33,935 nt of DNA from Bacteroidales bacterium (GTDB lineage: Bacteria; Bacteroidota; Bacteroidia; Bacteroidales; WCHB1-69). Made by a program: the position numbers and the translations under genes. The notes below the pieces were generated by a model that was not told the origin of the DNA, ran no database searches, and saw nothing but the letters and a program-made list of their open reading frames with translations. This document shows, piece after piece, positions 27,343-33,935 of this stretch; the first letter of the stretch is position 1; each line of letters starts with the position of its first letter. The DNA is taken from assembly GCA_017651425.1 (NCBI GenBank), contig JAGCCZ010000007.1, forward strand, positions 1 to 33,935. Reading direction: 5' to 3'.

Positions 27343-27363
27343 TCGTTCTTTGACAGAAACCCA

Positions 27364-27551
27364 TCCCGCATAAGTTCTGATACGTTTGTTAAACTCAACA
27401 CATTTACAGACGAAGGGGACGCTTGCCCGACCTAGAACAGGCCCGAATCTTCATGATGGCGAATAGCCCTGGGACGCTCGAAGCCGGACGGCACCTTCGA
27501 CCATATCATATAGGAGTTTTTCGAAACCCTATGAACTTATGCGGTTTTTTT
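27364..27551 (+). ncRNA. ssrS: 6S RNA
   Basis: The gap between zapA and rny folds as a long RNA closed by a perfect 12-bp stem (27366-27377 with 27533-27544, CCGCATAAGTTC/GAACTTATGCGG), followed by seven T. The enclosed length of about 180 nt and the location after zapA fit 6S RNA, which binds the housekeeping RNA polymerase holoenzyme by imitating an open promoter. The Bacteroidales form was once described as the Bacteroidales-1 RNA motif. The 5' strand contains TACGTTTG (27381-27388), the phylum's -7 consensus. Its own promoter is not obvious; a weak GTTCTTTG lies at 27345-27352. Ends are approximate. Confidence 0.85.
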
Positions 27552-27618
27552 ATGTCCCGCCCCGTCATGAAAGAAGGAAATATATAACCCAAATTTTTTA
27601 ACGAATACAATATATATT

Positions 27619-29160
27619 ATGACAGGACTATGGATTGTAATAGGCGTACTCGTCGGCATCGCCGCCGGCATCGGTATCGCCTACACCCTATTGAAGAAAC
27701 AACTTACCAAAGCAGGCCGCGAGGCCCTCAAGAAAGCCGAAGAAGACGGCGAGCTCCTCAAGAAGGAGAAAATATTGCAAGCGAAGGAGAAATTCCTGCA
27801 ACTCAAGAGCGACTACGAGAAGACCGTCAACGAACGAAACCAGCAATTGGCCGCGGCCGAGAACCGCATCAAACAGAAAGAGAACACCCTCGGACAAAAG
27901 ATGGAGGATCTCAACCGCAAGACCAACGAGAACAACATCCTCAAAGAGAATCTCAACAAACAACTGCAGGCCGCCGCCCAGAAGCAAAAAGACCTTGACA
28001 ACCAGACCGCCATCCAGAAGGCGAAACTGGAATCCATCGCCGAGCTGACCAGCGAGCAAGCCAAAGAGCAGCTCATCGCACTGATGCAGGACGAAGCCCG
28101 CGCCGACGCCATGGTGCTCATCAAGGACATCATCGACGAAGCGAAGGCCACTGCCAACCTCGAAGCCAAGAAGGTCGTGGTAAGCGCCATCCAGCGCACC
28201 GGCGTGGAAGCCGCCATCGAGAACACCGTCTCCGTCTTCAACCTCGAGAACGACGAGATCAAAGGCCGCATCATCGGCCGTGAGGGCCGCAACATCCGCA
28301 CCCTCGAGAACCTCACCGGCGTGGATGTCATCATCGACGACTCCCCCGACACCATCCTGCTCTCCAGTTTCGACCCCGTGCGTCGCGAAATCGCCTGCCA
28401 GTCGCTCAGGAAACTGGTTTCCGACGGCCGCATTCACCCCGCACGTATCGAAGAGGTGGTGGCCAAGACCAAGAAACAGATTGAGCAAGAGATTGCCGAA
28501 ATCGGCAAACGCACCTGTATCGACTTGGGTATCAACAACATGCCACACGAACTCATGCGTCTCGTCGGCAAGATGCGCTACCGTTCCTCCTACGGCCAGA
28601 ACCTTTTGCAACATGCCAAAGAGGTTGCCAACCTCAGTGCCACCATGGCTTCCGAGCTGGGCCTAAACCCCAAGATCGCCCGCCGCGCCGGCTTGCTGCA
28701 CGACATCGGCAAGGTGCCCGACACCGAGCCTGAAATGCCGCACGCCCTCTTCGGCGCCCGCCTTGCCGAGCAGTACAAAGAGCGTCCCGAAATCGTCAAC
28801 GCCATCGGCGCACACCACGATGAGATGGAGATGACCACCCTCATCGCCCCCATCGTCCAAGTGTGCGACGCCATCTCCGGCGCCCGTCCCGGCGCCCGCC
28901 GCGAAGTGGTCGAGGCCTACATGAAGCGTCTCAACGACCTCGAGAACCTCGCCCTCACCTACCCCGGCGTGGTCAAGACCTACGCCATCCAAGCCGGCCG
29001 CGAGCTCCGCGTCATCGTCGGCGCCGAGAAGGTCAGCGATTCCGAGGCCAACCAGATCTCCATGGACCTCTCCAAGAAAATCCAGAACGAGATGACCTAT
29101 CCTGGACAAATCAAGATCACCGTCATCCGCGAAACACGCTCCGTGAACTATGCAAGATAA
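27619..29160 (+). CDS. rny: Ribonuclease Y
   Basis: A 513-residue membrane-anchored endoribonuclease that starts mRNA decay. Residues about 4-26 are the single transmembrane helix, followed by a long charged coiled coil (about 27-190). A KH domain follows ([19 protein letters not shown] from about 217), then an HD domain with LLHDIGK (His361-Asp362) and the downstream AIGAHHDE. Length is typical. It overlaps the next gene by 11 bp, so the two are translationally coupled. Confidence 0.96.
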   Translation: MTGLWIVIGVLVGIAAGIGIAYTLLKKQLTKAGREALKKAEEDGELLKKEKILQAKEKFLQLKSDYEKTVNERNQQLAAAENRIKQKENTLGQKMEDLNRKTNENNILKENLNKQLQAAAQKQKDLDNQTAIQKAKLESIAELTSEQAKEQLIALMQDEARADAMVLIKDIIDEAKATANLEAKKVVVSAIQRTGVEAAIENTVSVFNLENDEIKGRIIGREGRNIRTLENLTGVDVIIDDSPDTILLSSFDPVRREIACQSLRKLVSDGRIHPARIEEVVAKTKKQIEQEIAEIGKRTCIDLGINNMPHELMRLVGKMRYRSSYGQNLLQHAKEVANLSATMASELGLNPKIARRAGLLHDIGKVPDTEPEMPHALFGARLAEQYKERPEIVNAIGAHHDEMEMTTLIAPIVQVCDAISGARPGARREVVEAYMKRLNDLENLALTYPGVVKTYAIQAGRELRVIVGAEKVSDSEANQISMDLSKKIQNEMTYPGQIKITVIRETRSVNYAR

Positions 29161-29467
29161 CGAGACAGACGGCCAGAAAAACCGCAAGAAACGCATCCGC
29201 TTCTTTGCGATCCTGTACAGTGCCACCGCTGTGCTGTTCGCCGTCTATTTCCTTTTCCTCTCCAACAACACCCTCAAGACGCATCGCGAGCTCAACCGCA
29301 AGATCGACAATCTGGAGAACAAGATCACCTATACCAAGAACCAGGTGGGCAACGTCCACACTTTCGACCAACTTTACGCCGACTCCGCCCTGTTGGAGCA
29401 GTATGCGCGCGAACATCTGAATATGCACAAGGAAAACGAAGACATCTTCATCCTCGTCCATGAATAA
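29150..29467 (+). CDS. DivIC/FtsB-like septum formation initiator protein
   Basis: A 105-residue bitopic membrane protein: a basic cytoplasmic N-terminus (NRKKRIRF), one transmembrane helix (about 18-38), and a periplasmic coiled coil ([20 protein letters not shown]). The closing [17 protein letters not shown] is typical of the family. Such proteins pair with FtsL and FtsQ in the divisome. It overlaps rny at its start by 11 bp and aroQ at its end by 8 bp. Confidence 0.88.
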   Translation: MQDNETDGQKNRKKRIRFFAILYSATAVLFAVYFLFLSNNTLKTHRELNRKIDNLENKITYTKNQVGNVHTFDQLYADSALLEQYAREHLNMHKENEDIFILVHE

Positions 29468-29903
29468 CAGCGGCACACTCCGGATCCTGATCGCCAACGG
29501 CGTCAACCTCGGCCAACTCGGCACGAGGGAGGTTGACATTTATGGCCACCTCTCCTTTGACGAGTATCTCGCCGTCCTCCAGGAGGCCTATCCTGACCTG
29601 CACATCGACTACATCCAAGAAGACGACGAGACGCGCTTGGCACACCACATCGCCCAAGCCACAGGCTACCACGGCATTGTGTTGAACGCGGGAGCCTATA
29701 CTCACACGTCGCTCGTGGTGGCCGACGCGGTGCGCACGACCTCCTGTCCCGTGGTGGAAGTCCACATCAGCAATCTTTTCGGTCGGGAGCTCTTCAGGCG
29801 CAACTCCATGATATCCAGTGCCTGCCGCGGACTGATCACAGGTTTCGGACTCGACAGCTATCGCCTTGCCATCGAAGCCATAAAAAAATTTCAGTCTCGT
29901 TAA
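29460..29903 (+). CDS. aroQ: Type II 3-dehydroquinate dehydratase
   Basis: A 147-residue enzyme of the shikimate pathway (3-dehydroquinate to 3-dehydroshikimate). Family motifs are visible: NGVNLGQLGTREVDIYG with the catalytic arginine and tyrosine, LNAGAYTHTS, and EVHISNLFGRELFR. The signature usually reads NGPNLNLLG or NGPNLGRLG, so Val replaces the common Pro here; the catalytic residues are kept. It starts inside the 3' end of the divIC-like gene. Confidence 0.92.
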   Translation: MNNSGTLRILIANGVNLGQLGTREVDIYGHLSFDEYLAVLQEAYPDLHIDYIQEDDETRLAHHIAQATGYHGIVLNAGAYTHTSLVVADAVRTTSCPVVEVHISNLFGRELFRRNSMISSACRGLITGFGLDSYRLAIEAIKKFQSR

Positions 29904-29912
29904 ACCACCGTG

Positions 29913-29920
29913 AATCTTTG
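29913..29920 (+). promoter_or_regulatory. Possible -7 box (AATCTTTG) for the DUF1573 pair
   Basis: AATCTTTG differs from TAnnTTTG at one position and lies 61 bp before the ATG at 29982, in the gap after aroQ. No TTTG is seen at the right distance upstream, so this is a weak candidate. Confidence 0.3.
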
Positions 29921-29981
29921 TAGTCTCTGAAAATGTTTTTTTTGACAATACTATCAACAACAACTCTAAAACACACTTATT

Positions 29982-30434
29982 ATGAAAAAAGTATTCAGTT
30001 TATTGATCGTAATGGCTTTTGTGTTTTCCGCAGTGGCCCAAGATGCAAATGCTGACAAACCCAAAAAAGTGAAAGAACCCGAGATCACCTTTGAGAGCCT
30101 GGTACACGACTACGGCGAGATCATGCAGGGTGACAACGGCACCTGTGAGTTTGTGTTCAAGAACACCGGCAAAGCCGACCTCATCCTGACCAATTGCCGT
30201 TCCAGCTGCGGCTGCACGGTTCCCGAATGGCCGAAGGATCCCATTGCCCCGGGCAAGAAGGCCGTCATCAAGGTGAAATACAACACCAACCGCATCGGTA
30301 TGATCAACAAGAGCATCACCGTTGAGTCCAACGCCGTCAACAACCGTGTGGTGCTGAACATCAAGGGCAATGTTTCCGCCAAGCCGGCCGAAGCCGCCCC
30401 TGCCAACGAGGCCAGTCCCGTGAAAGCTCAATAA
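29982..30434 (+). CDS. DUF1573 domain protein (exported)
   Basis: A 150-residue protein with a signal peptide (to about AVAQ, residue 20). The rest is a DUF1573 immunoglobulin-like domain: FESLVHDYGEIMQGD, FVFKNTGKADLILTNCRSSCGCTVPEWP and PGKKAVIKVKYNTNRIGMINKSITVESNA. The CRSSCGC segment is the family's cysteine cluster. It has an Ala/Pro-rich tail. These domains are abundant in Bacteroidota and resemble ASH/MSP-like folds, but their function is unknown. The first of two such genes 24 bp apart. Confidence 0.88.
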   Translation: MKKVFSLLIVMAFVFSAVAQDANADKPKKVKEPEITFESLVHDYGEIMQGDNGTCEFVFKNTGKADLILTNCRSSCGCTVPEWPKDPIAPGKKAVIKVKYNTNRIGMINKSITVESNAVNNRVVLNIKGNVSAKPAEAAPANEASPVKAQ

Positions 30435-30458
30435 TCAACCGCACAAAAGAACACTGAA

Positions 30459-30878
30459 ATGAAAAAATTACTGATTCTCAGCATGATTGTTTGCTCTTTC
30501 TTCGCATTGCAGGCCCAGACGAGCAAAACATCCACCAGTAAGAGTGCAACGACTTCCACTTATACTGGCACAGGTGCCGAAATTCAGTTCGACAAACCGA
30601 CTGTCGATTTCGGCTCCCTCAAGGTGGGTGACGTGAAAGTGGTCACCATCACCTTCACCAACATCGGCAAGAAGCCGCTGATTTTGGACGATGTCATCTC
30701 CTCCTGCGACTGCACCACCGTCGAGTGGGGCAAGCAGCCCGTGATGCCAGGCCAGAAAGGGACCATCAAGGCCACCTACACGGCCAAGAACAAGGGACTC
30801 ATCAGCAAGAGAATCACAGTCCTGTCGAATGCCAACACCGACAGGGTCATATTGCAACTCAAGGGAGAGGTTTTATAG
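30459..30878 (+). CDS. DUF1573 domain protein (exported), second copy
   Basis: A 139-residue protein with a signal peptide (ending FALQAQ, about residue 21), then a Ser/Thr-rich linker and a DUF1573 domain (FDKPTVDFGSLKVGDVK, FTNIGKKPLILDDVISSCDCT, PGQKGTIKATYTAKNKGLISK). It is a diverged paralogue of the gene before it and keeps a shorter cysteine motif (CDC). The stop is 17 bp before the mature 5' end of tmRNA, with no terminator between, so tmRNA may be made partly by read-through. Confidence 0.88.
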   Translation: MKKLLILSMIVCSFFALQAQTSKTSTSKSATTSTYTGTGAEIQFDKPTVDFGSLKVGDVKVVTITFTNIGKKPLILDDVISSCDCTTVEWGKQPVMPGQKGTIKATYTAKNKGLISKRITVLSNANTDRVILQLKGEVL

Positions 30879-30894
30879 CCTCTCTCTTTTCCCC

Positions 30895-31281
30895 GGGGCC
30901 GTTTGGTTTTGACAGCGAGAACGGGGGAATGTAAGCAGGTCGGAACTTGCGAGCCGATTCCGTCAACAGTCAACTCCCATGCCAATAAACGGCGAAACTT
31001 CTTATGCATTCGCAGCGTAACCGCCGCGAATCCCGCCGCACGGACAAGGTCCGCAGCCGCGGGCGTCTCCCCGGAAGTTCTTCCGTCCAACGTTCGGTCC
31101 GAGGCGTCGTAAAAGGACAGATAGCGAGCGCAGGCTTCGATGCGCAAGCGAAACTTCAGAAGATAAGCGGCTGCCAGGCTCGTCCCGTGCCATACAGCCG
31201 CCGACAAGCAAACGAGGACTAAACTTGTAGAAAGCATTTCTGCGGCTTGTTTGGACGAGGGTTCGACCCCCTCCGGCTCCA
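30895..31281 (+). ncRNA. ssrA: tmRNA (ssrA)
   Basis: Both halves of the tRNA-like domain are visible. The 5' end GGGGCCG pairs with CGGCTCC (31274-31280), and the T arm GAGGG-TTCGACC-CCCTC (31257-31273) is perfect. The discriminator A is at 31281 and CCA is not encoded, since CTT follows. GTTTGGTTTTGACAG after the 5' strand is characteristic. The length is 387 nt with the tag frame near the 5' third. tmRNA rescues stalled ribosomes together with SmpB, which is not in this window. Confidence 0.96.
30991..31020 (+). other. tmRNA proteolysis tag reading frame (GETSYAFAA)
   Basis: Within tmRNA the frame GGC GAA ACT TCT TAT GCA TTC GCA GCG TAA encodes GETSYAFAA and stops. It is close to the tags known in Bacteroidetes (GETNYALAA, GENNYALAA) with Ser for Asn and Phe for Leu. 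The C-terminal AA signal for proteases is kept. Confidence 0.9.
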
Positions 31282-31319
31282 CTTGGAACAGGGGAATAGC
31301 TCCCCGAAACACCACAAAA

Positions 31320-31357
31320 GACACTGATAATCAAAAAGATTGTCGGTGTCCTTTTTT
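31320..31357 (+). terminator. Intrinsic terminator of tmRNA
   Basis: A 13-bp stem with two G-U pairs (31320-31332 with 31338-31350, starting GACACTGATAATC) and an A5 loop is followed by C and six T. It starts 39 bp after the mature tmRNA 3' end. Confidence 0.92.
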
Positions 31358-31511
31358 ATCTATATGAAACCAATATACCGAATACAAAAAGATTTATATT
31401 TTTGGTGGTTATATACCTGATGGCACCAGACCTGCATGAGCAGGACTCTAAGCAACGCATTTTTCCAACGACTCCCTTTCGCGGCGAGCAATGCCGACTC
31501 CCGCGCCGCGA

Positions 31512-31635
31512 GAAGGTGTCGGTGCCGTCGTCCCACCCCATTGCGCTCCTTCGTCGCTTGTGTGGGGTTATGAAGAGGATGTCGGTCCGTCGTCCCGCCC
31601 CACACAGCGCTCCTTCGTCGCTTGTGTGGGGTTAT
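31512..31635. repeat. Tandem repeat, two units of about 60 bp
   Basis: Unit 1 (31512-31571) and unit 2 (31575-31635) share GTCGTCCC(A/G)CCCCA and GCGCTCCTTCGTCGCTTGTG-type segments and end in GGGGTTAT. A third partial start (GAGGATGTC) follows at 31639. The units differ by substitutions and short indels that are not multiples of three, so they are unlikely to be coding. Confidence 0.8.
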
Positions 31636-31672
31636 TGAGAGGATGTCCCTCCGGGACAATAGAGGTAATCAT

Positions 31673-31766
31673 TTTCCTTGAGCTGCCCCGGCAGGGGCAA
31701 GAGCTTGGTAGAATAATGGATAATATTTTTCCTTGAGCTGCCCCGACAGGGGTAAGAGCTTGGTAG
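31673..31766. repeat. Tandem repeat with GCCCC-GGCA-GGGGC hairpin
   Basis: Two 39-bp units (31673-31711 and 31728-31766) begin TTTCCTTGAGCTGCCCCG and end GAGCTTGGTAG; each can form a small GCCCC/GGGGC hairpin. A third diverged copy of this unit stands at 199-234 at the start of the left dispersed repeat. The second unit runs directly into the right copy of the repeat. Confidence 0.8.
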
Positions 31767-32098
31767 CGCTGCAACCCCTGGGAGGGGTGCGTGCGCGGGA
31801 AAATCGCGGCGCGGGAGAAGGTTGAGACGAGGGTGTTCGTTGCTCGCCGCGAAACGGGTGTGGGGTTCGACGAGCCTGCGTGAGGGATTGAAGCGGAAAT
31901 GATTTTGGTGGGAATGCGTCCCTTGGCGAGACGGAGGTTCCGCTTGACGCTTCGCGTCTCGCGGAATGGTGGTGGGTTTTAAACCAAAATTATTGGAGCG
32001 GAAAGCCCGACGGCGCGGCGGCATTTGATGGTGTGTGCAAATGTGACATATTTACCGCCGCCGCGCCGGCACGCCCAAATCAAAAAAAAGATGCAAAA
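31740..32098. repeat. Dispersed repeat, right copy
   Basis: Matches 209-548 in the same orientation. Block A (31740-31903) and block B (31999-32098) are conserved; the roughly 95 bp between are unrelated to the left copy. The 12-bp inverted repeat of block B is intact (32011-32022 with 32057-32068, CGGCGCGGCGGC/GCCGCCGCGCCG), and it is followed by an A-rich tract ending GATGCAAAAA in both copies. Located between tmRNA and the PLD-helicase. Confidence 0.8.
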
Positions 32099-32231
32099 AC
32101 CCTGATTTATGCCATCAGGCATATAATCCCCATATTTTTAGAGCGACAAAAACTAACGATAAAGTTCGTGAGATTTATTGGGCGTTCGATGTTACAACAA
32201 TAAATAATTCCCAACCCTTCCAAAAAATTCC

Positions 32232-32239
32232 TATCTTTG
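32232..32239 (+). promoter_or_regulatory. -7 box (TATCTTTG) upstream of the PLD-helicase
   Basis: TATCTTTG matches TAnnTTTG and is followed by CCGCC. A transcript from here would have a leader of about 285 nt containing the long hairpin before the ATG at 32524. No TTTG is seen 19-21 bp upstream, so assignment to this gene is tentative. Confidence 0.5.
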
Positions 32240-32348
32240 CCGCCCAAAGCAATCGGAATTTTAAACTAAAAACGAGTAATATATACGAAACAATAGAAGA
32301 ATAAAAAGACAAATAACATATTGACATAAAGCGTTTTTGCTTTTCAAG

Positions 32349-32457
32349 TAAACGGAAATCGGCAAATTTTCAACTTACTACACGAGAAAGCAGAAATGCT
32401 CACGGTGTATCCGTGGGCTTTCTTGTTTGTAGTAAGGTTTTGCCGAACCTCCGTTTA
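32349..32457 (+). ncRNA. Long multi-segment hairpin in the leader of the PLD-helicase gene
   Basis: Five consecutive helices nest perfectly: 32349-32356 with 32450-32457 (8 bp), 32359-32366 with 32439-32446 (8 bp), 32374-32382 with 32428-32436 (9 bp), 32383-32391 with 32417-32425 (9 bp, one G-U) and 32401-32405 with 32411-32415 (5 bp, loop TGTAT). Small interior loops and bulges separate them. The structure ends 66 bp before the ATG. It could be a regulatory leader RNA, a small RNA or a DNA hairpin acting as a recombination or protein-binding site; I do not recognise a named family. No T tract follows, so it is not a simple terminator. Confidence 0.7.
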
Positions 32458-32523
32458 GACAGAAAGACTCACGGATTTTTTTGTGATACCTCGAAAGGCG
32501 AAGCGCCTAATACGCCAAGCCTT

Positions 32524-33935
32524 ATGAGTACCAAATTTTTCAATAATATCGAGACGAAGCTGATGGACAAGTTCCACGGCATCACCTCTGCAATGGCCAA
32601 CTTCGACATCTTCCATGCCGTGGTTGGCTATTTTCGTTCCAGCGGCTACTTTAAACTGCGCAAGGAGCTGGAGAAGGTCAGCGAAATCCGCATCCTCGTC
32701 GGCATCAACATCGACAACCTCTTCCGGCAGTCGCAGGCCGCCGGCAAACTGTTTTTCGGCGACAGGGAGGCGAGTCTCGAACAATATTGCGAGGATTTCC
32801 TCCGCGATGTCTATCAGTCGGAATATGCTTCCGAAGTGGACGAAGGCATCCGACAGTTTTGCGCCGACATTGCCGACGGACGTTTGCAGTTGCGCATCCA
32901 TCCTACCAAGGACCTCCACGCGAAGTTCTATCTCTGTCTGCCGAAGAGCCACAGCGAGCATAGCGACGGCTGGGTCATTATGGGCAGCAGCAACCTTAGT
33001 GCGCAAGGGCTTGGCACTACCGAACCGCCACGCTACGAATTGAATGTGGCCATGAAGGACTATGACGATGTGCATTACTGCGAGGAGGAGTTTCAAAACC
33101 TTTGGAAGGATGCCGTTCCGGTGACATTGGACGATGTAACACAAATCGTAAGGAAGACGCATCTTGCTCAAGACGAACACCAGCCCACGCCCTACGAGCT
33201 CTATATGCGAATGCTCATCGATCATTTCGGCAACCAGGTCGAAGACGATTTCATCCCTCATCTTCCCGACAATTACGATAATCTCACCTATCAGCGCGAT
33301 GCTGTGGTACAAGGGTACGATATCATGATGCGGCACGGAGGATGCTTCATTGCGGATGTGGTGGGCTTGGGCAAAACCGTGGTGGCGGCCATGATTGCCC
33401 AGCGGTTTATTGCCGCCAATGGTGACAACACCCGCATCCTAGTCATCTTCCCACCTGCCGTACAAAAAAACTGGGAAGACACTTTCAAGGATTTTGATAT
33501 CAAGAACAACTATAGCCAGTTTGTTAGTAATGGCAGTTTGGACAAAGTTATTGAGGGCACCAACAATTTCAGCCAGCCGGGTTACTACGACCTCATTATT
33601 GTCGATGAGGCGCATAATTTCCGACGCGACAGCAACTGCAACTACGACCTGCTGCAGCGCATCTGCAAGTCGGCACGGTCGAACAAAGGCAATGTCAAAG
33701 GGGACAAACGGGTGCTGCTGCTTTCGGCCACGCCGCTCAACAACACGCCCGAGGACATCAAGAACCAGTTGCTGCTGTTTCAGGATGTCGCGCGCTGCAC
33801 GATTGACGGCGTCAGCAACATTGCCGACACTTTTGCCCCGTGGATCAAGGAATTCAAGAGCCTTATGTCGCAGCGTCGTACGATGAGCGCTGGTTTCCTC
33901 ACCACCCGTATCGATGCCATCAATCAGGAACTTCG
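32524..33935 (+). CDS. PLD-nuclease/SNF2-type helicase fusion (partial, runs off the window)
   Basis: At least 470 residues, open to the window end without a stop. Residues about 25-190 are a phospholipase D-like nuclease domain with HAKFY (His132, Lys134) and GSSNLS (Asn157). From about 255 a superfamily 2 helicase follows: a Q-motif-like YQRDAV, Walker A DVVGLGKT (Lys284), DEAH (361-364) and the SAT motif (401-403). Such fusions are found in bacterial restriction and defence loci, often with a DNA methyltransferase or DUF4391-like gene downstream; none can be seen here because the window ends. The start ATG at 32524 has an intact frame; earlier starts are not in frame. A role in DNA defence is inferred from architecture only. 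Confidence 0.85.
   Translation, partial: MSTKFFNNIETKLMDKFHGITSAMANFDIFHAVVGYFRSSGYFKLRKELEKVSEIRILVGINIDNLFRQSQAAGKLFFGDREASLEQYCEDFLRDVYQSEYASEVDEGIRQFCADIADGRLQLRIHPTKDLHAKFYLCLPKSHSEHSDGWVIMGSSNLSAQGLGTTEPPRYELNVAMKDYDDVHYCEEEFQNLWKDAVPVTLDDVTQIVRKTHLAQDEHQPTPYELYMRMLIDHFGNQVEDDFIPHLPDNYDNLTYQRDAVVQGYDIMMRHGGCFIADVVGLGKTVVAAMIAQRFIAANGDNTRILVIFPPAVQKNWEDTFKDFDIKNNYSQFVSNGSLDKVIEGTNNFSQPGYYDLIIVDEAHNFRRDSNCNYDLLQRICKSARSNKGNVKGDKRVLLLSATPLNNTPEDIKNQLLLFQDVARCTIDGVSNIADTFAPWIKEFKSLMSQRRTMSAGFLTTRIDAINQEL

Larger units (their letters stand above)
31358..32523. other. Gene-free repeat-rich stretch between tmRNA and the PLD-helicase
   Basis: About 1.17 kb without a convincing gene. Short open frames on both strands run through repeats and change frame between copies. 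It contains two sets of tandem repeats, the right copy of the dispersed repeat, a TATCTTTG box and the long hairpin ahead of the last gene, each listed separately. 31358-31511 is AT-rich and then GC-rich with nothing recognised. Confidence 0.75.

Noticed and set aside
31512..31766. CRISPR array
   Set aside because: The units are adjacent, diverged and lack unique spacers of constant length; no cas genes are seen.
31632..32024. Open frame of 130 codons on the minus strand
   Set aside because: Translates repeat units and block A; amino-acid changes relative to the left copy show no sign of protein constraint.
32349..32457. Integron attC site
   Set aside because: The ends do not match the RYYYAAC/GTTRRRY core sites and no integrase or cassette is present.
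32455..33336. Open frame of 293 codons on the minus strand
   Set aside because: Antisense to the PLD-helicase, whose nuclease and helicase motifs lie in the plus-strand frame from 32524.

Overview
The window is chromosomal DNA from a member of the Bacteroidota, most likely a Bacteroidales species. Four things point there. Several genes have promoter-like boxes of the TAnnTTTG type used by Bacteroidota instead of -35/-10 boxes. There is a gliding-motility lipoprotein (GldH) and a giant secreted protein with a type IX secretion (T9SS) C-terminal signal. The tmRNA tag (GETSYAFAA) is of the Bacteroidetes kind. The gene pairings (PSP1/RicT-gldH, zapA-6S RNA-rny, efp with an LpxD-like acyltransferase) are typical of the phylum. 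Genus cannot be set from the sequence alone.

Layout. 1-685 is gene-free and holds one copy of a GC-rich dispersed repeat. 686-5426 (+) carries an exported tandem-transglutaminase protein, a PSP1/RicT-family protein and GldH. 5438-8730 (-) is a compact housekeeping run read as hpt, adk, dxr, rsgA. 8837-12212 (-) has an S46 dipeptidyl peptidase (DPP7-like) and a NamZ-type (DUF1343) muramidase, both exported and fitting scavenging of peptides and peptidoglycan. 12305-22318 (-) is a single 10-kb gene for a 3337-residue modular surface or secreted protein. 22454-26440 carries a tRNA-dihydrouridine synthase, a divergent secreted coiled-coil protein, an LpxD-like acyltransferase, elongation factor P and an ECF sigma factor. 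26754-30878 (+) is a coiled-coil protein, ZapA, 6S RNA, RNase Y, a DivIC/FtsB-like protein, type II dehydroquinase and two DUF1573 proteins. tmRNA lies at 30895-31281 and ends in a strong terminator.

31358-32523 is again gene-free. It contains tandem repeats, a second copy of the dispersed repeat seen at the left edge, and a multi-segment hairpin of about 109 nt directly upstream of the last gene. That gene starts at 32524 and runs off the window. It encodes a PLD-nuclease plus SNF2-helicase fusion, an architecture common in defence and restriction loci, so the right edge looks like the start of an accessory island.

The most unusual signals are: the paired dispersed repeats bracketing the 31-kb core; the hairpin leader before the PLD-helicase; a 6S RNA carrying a perfect TAnnTTTG sequence; a near-palindromic divergent promoter; a terminator that overlaps a promoter; a terminator hairpin that overlaps a stop codon; and a transglutaminase-like protein whose second catalytic domain looks dead. 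All functional calls rest on reading motifs by eye; no database search was run.
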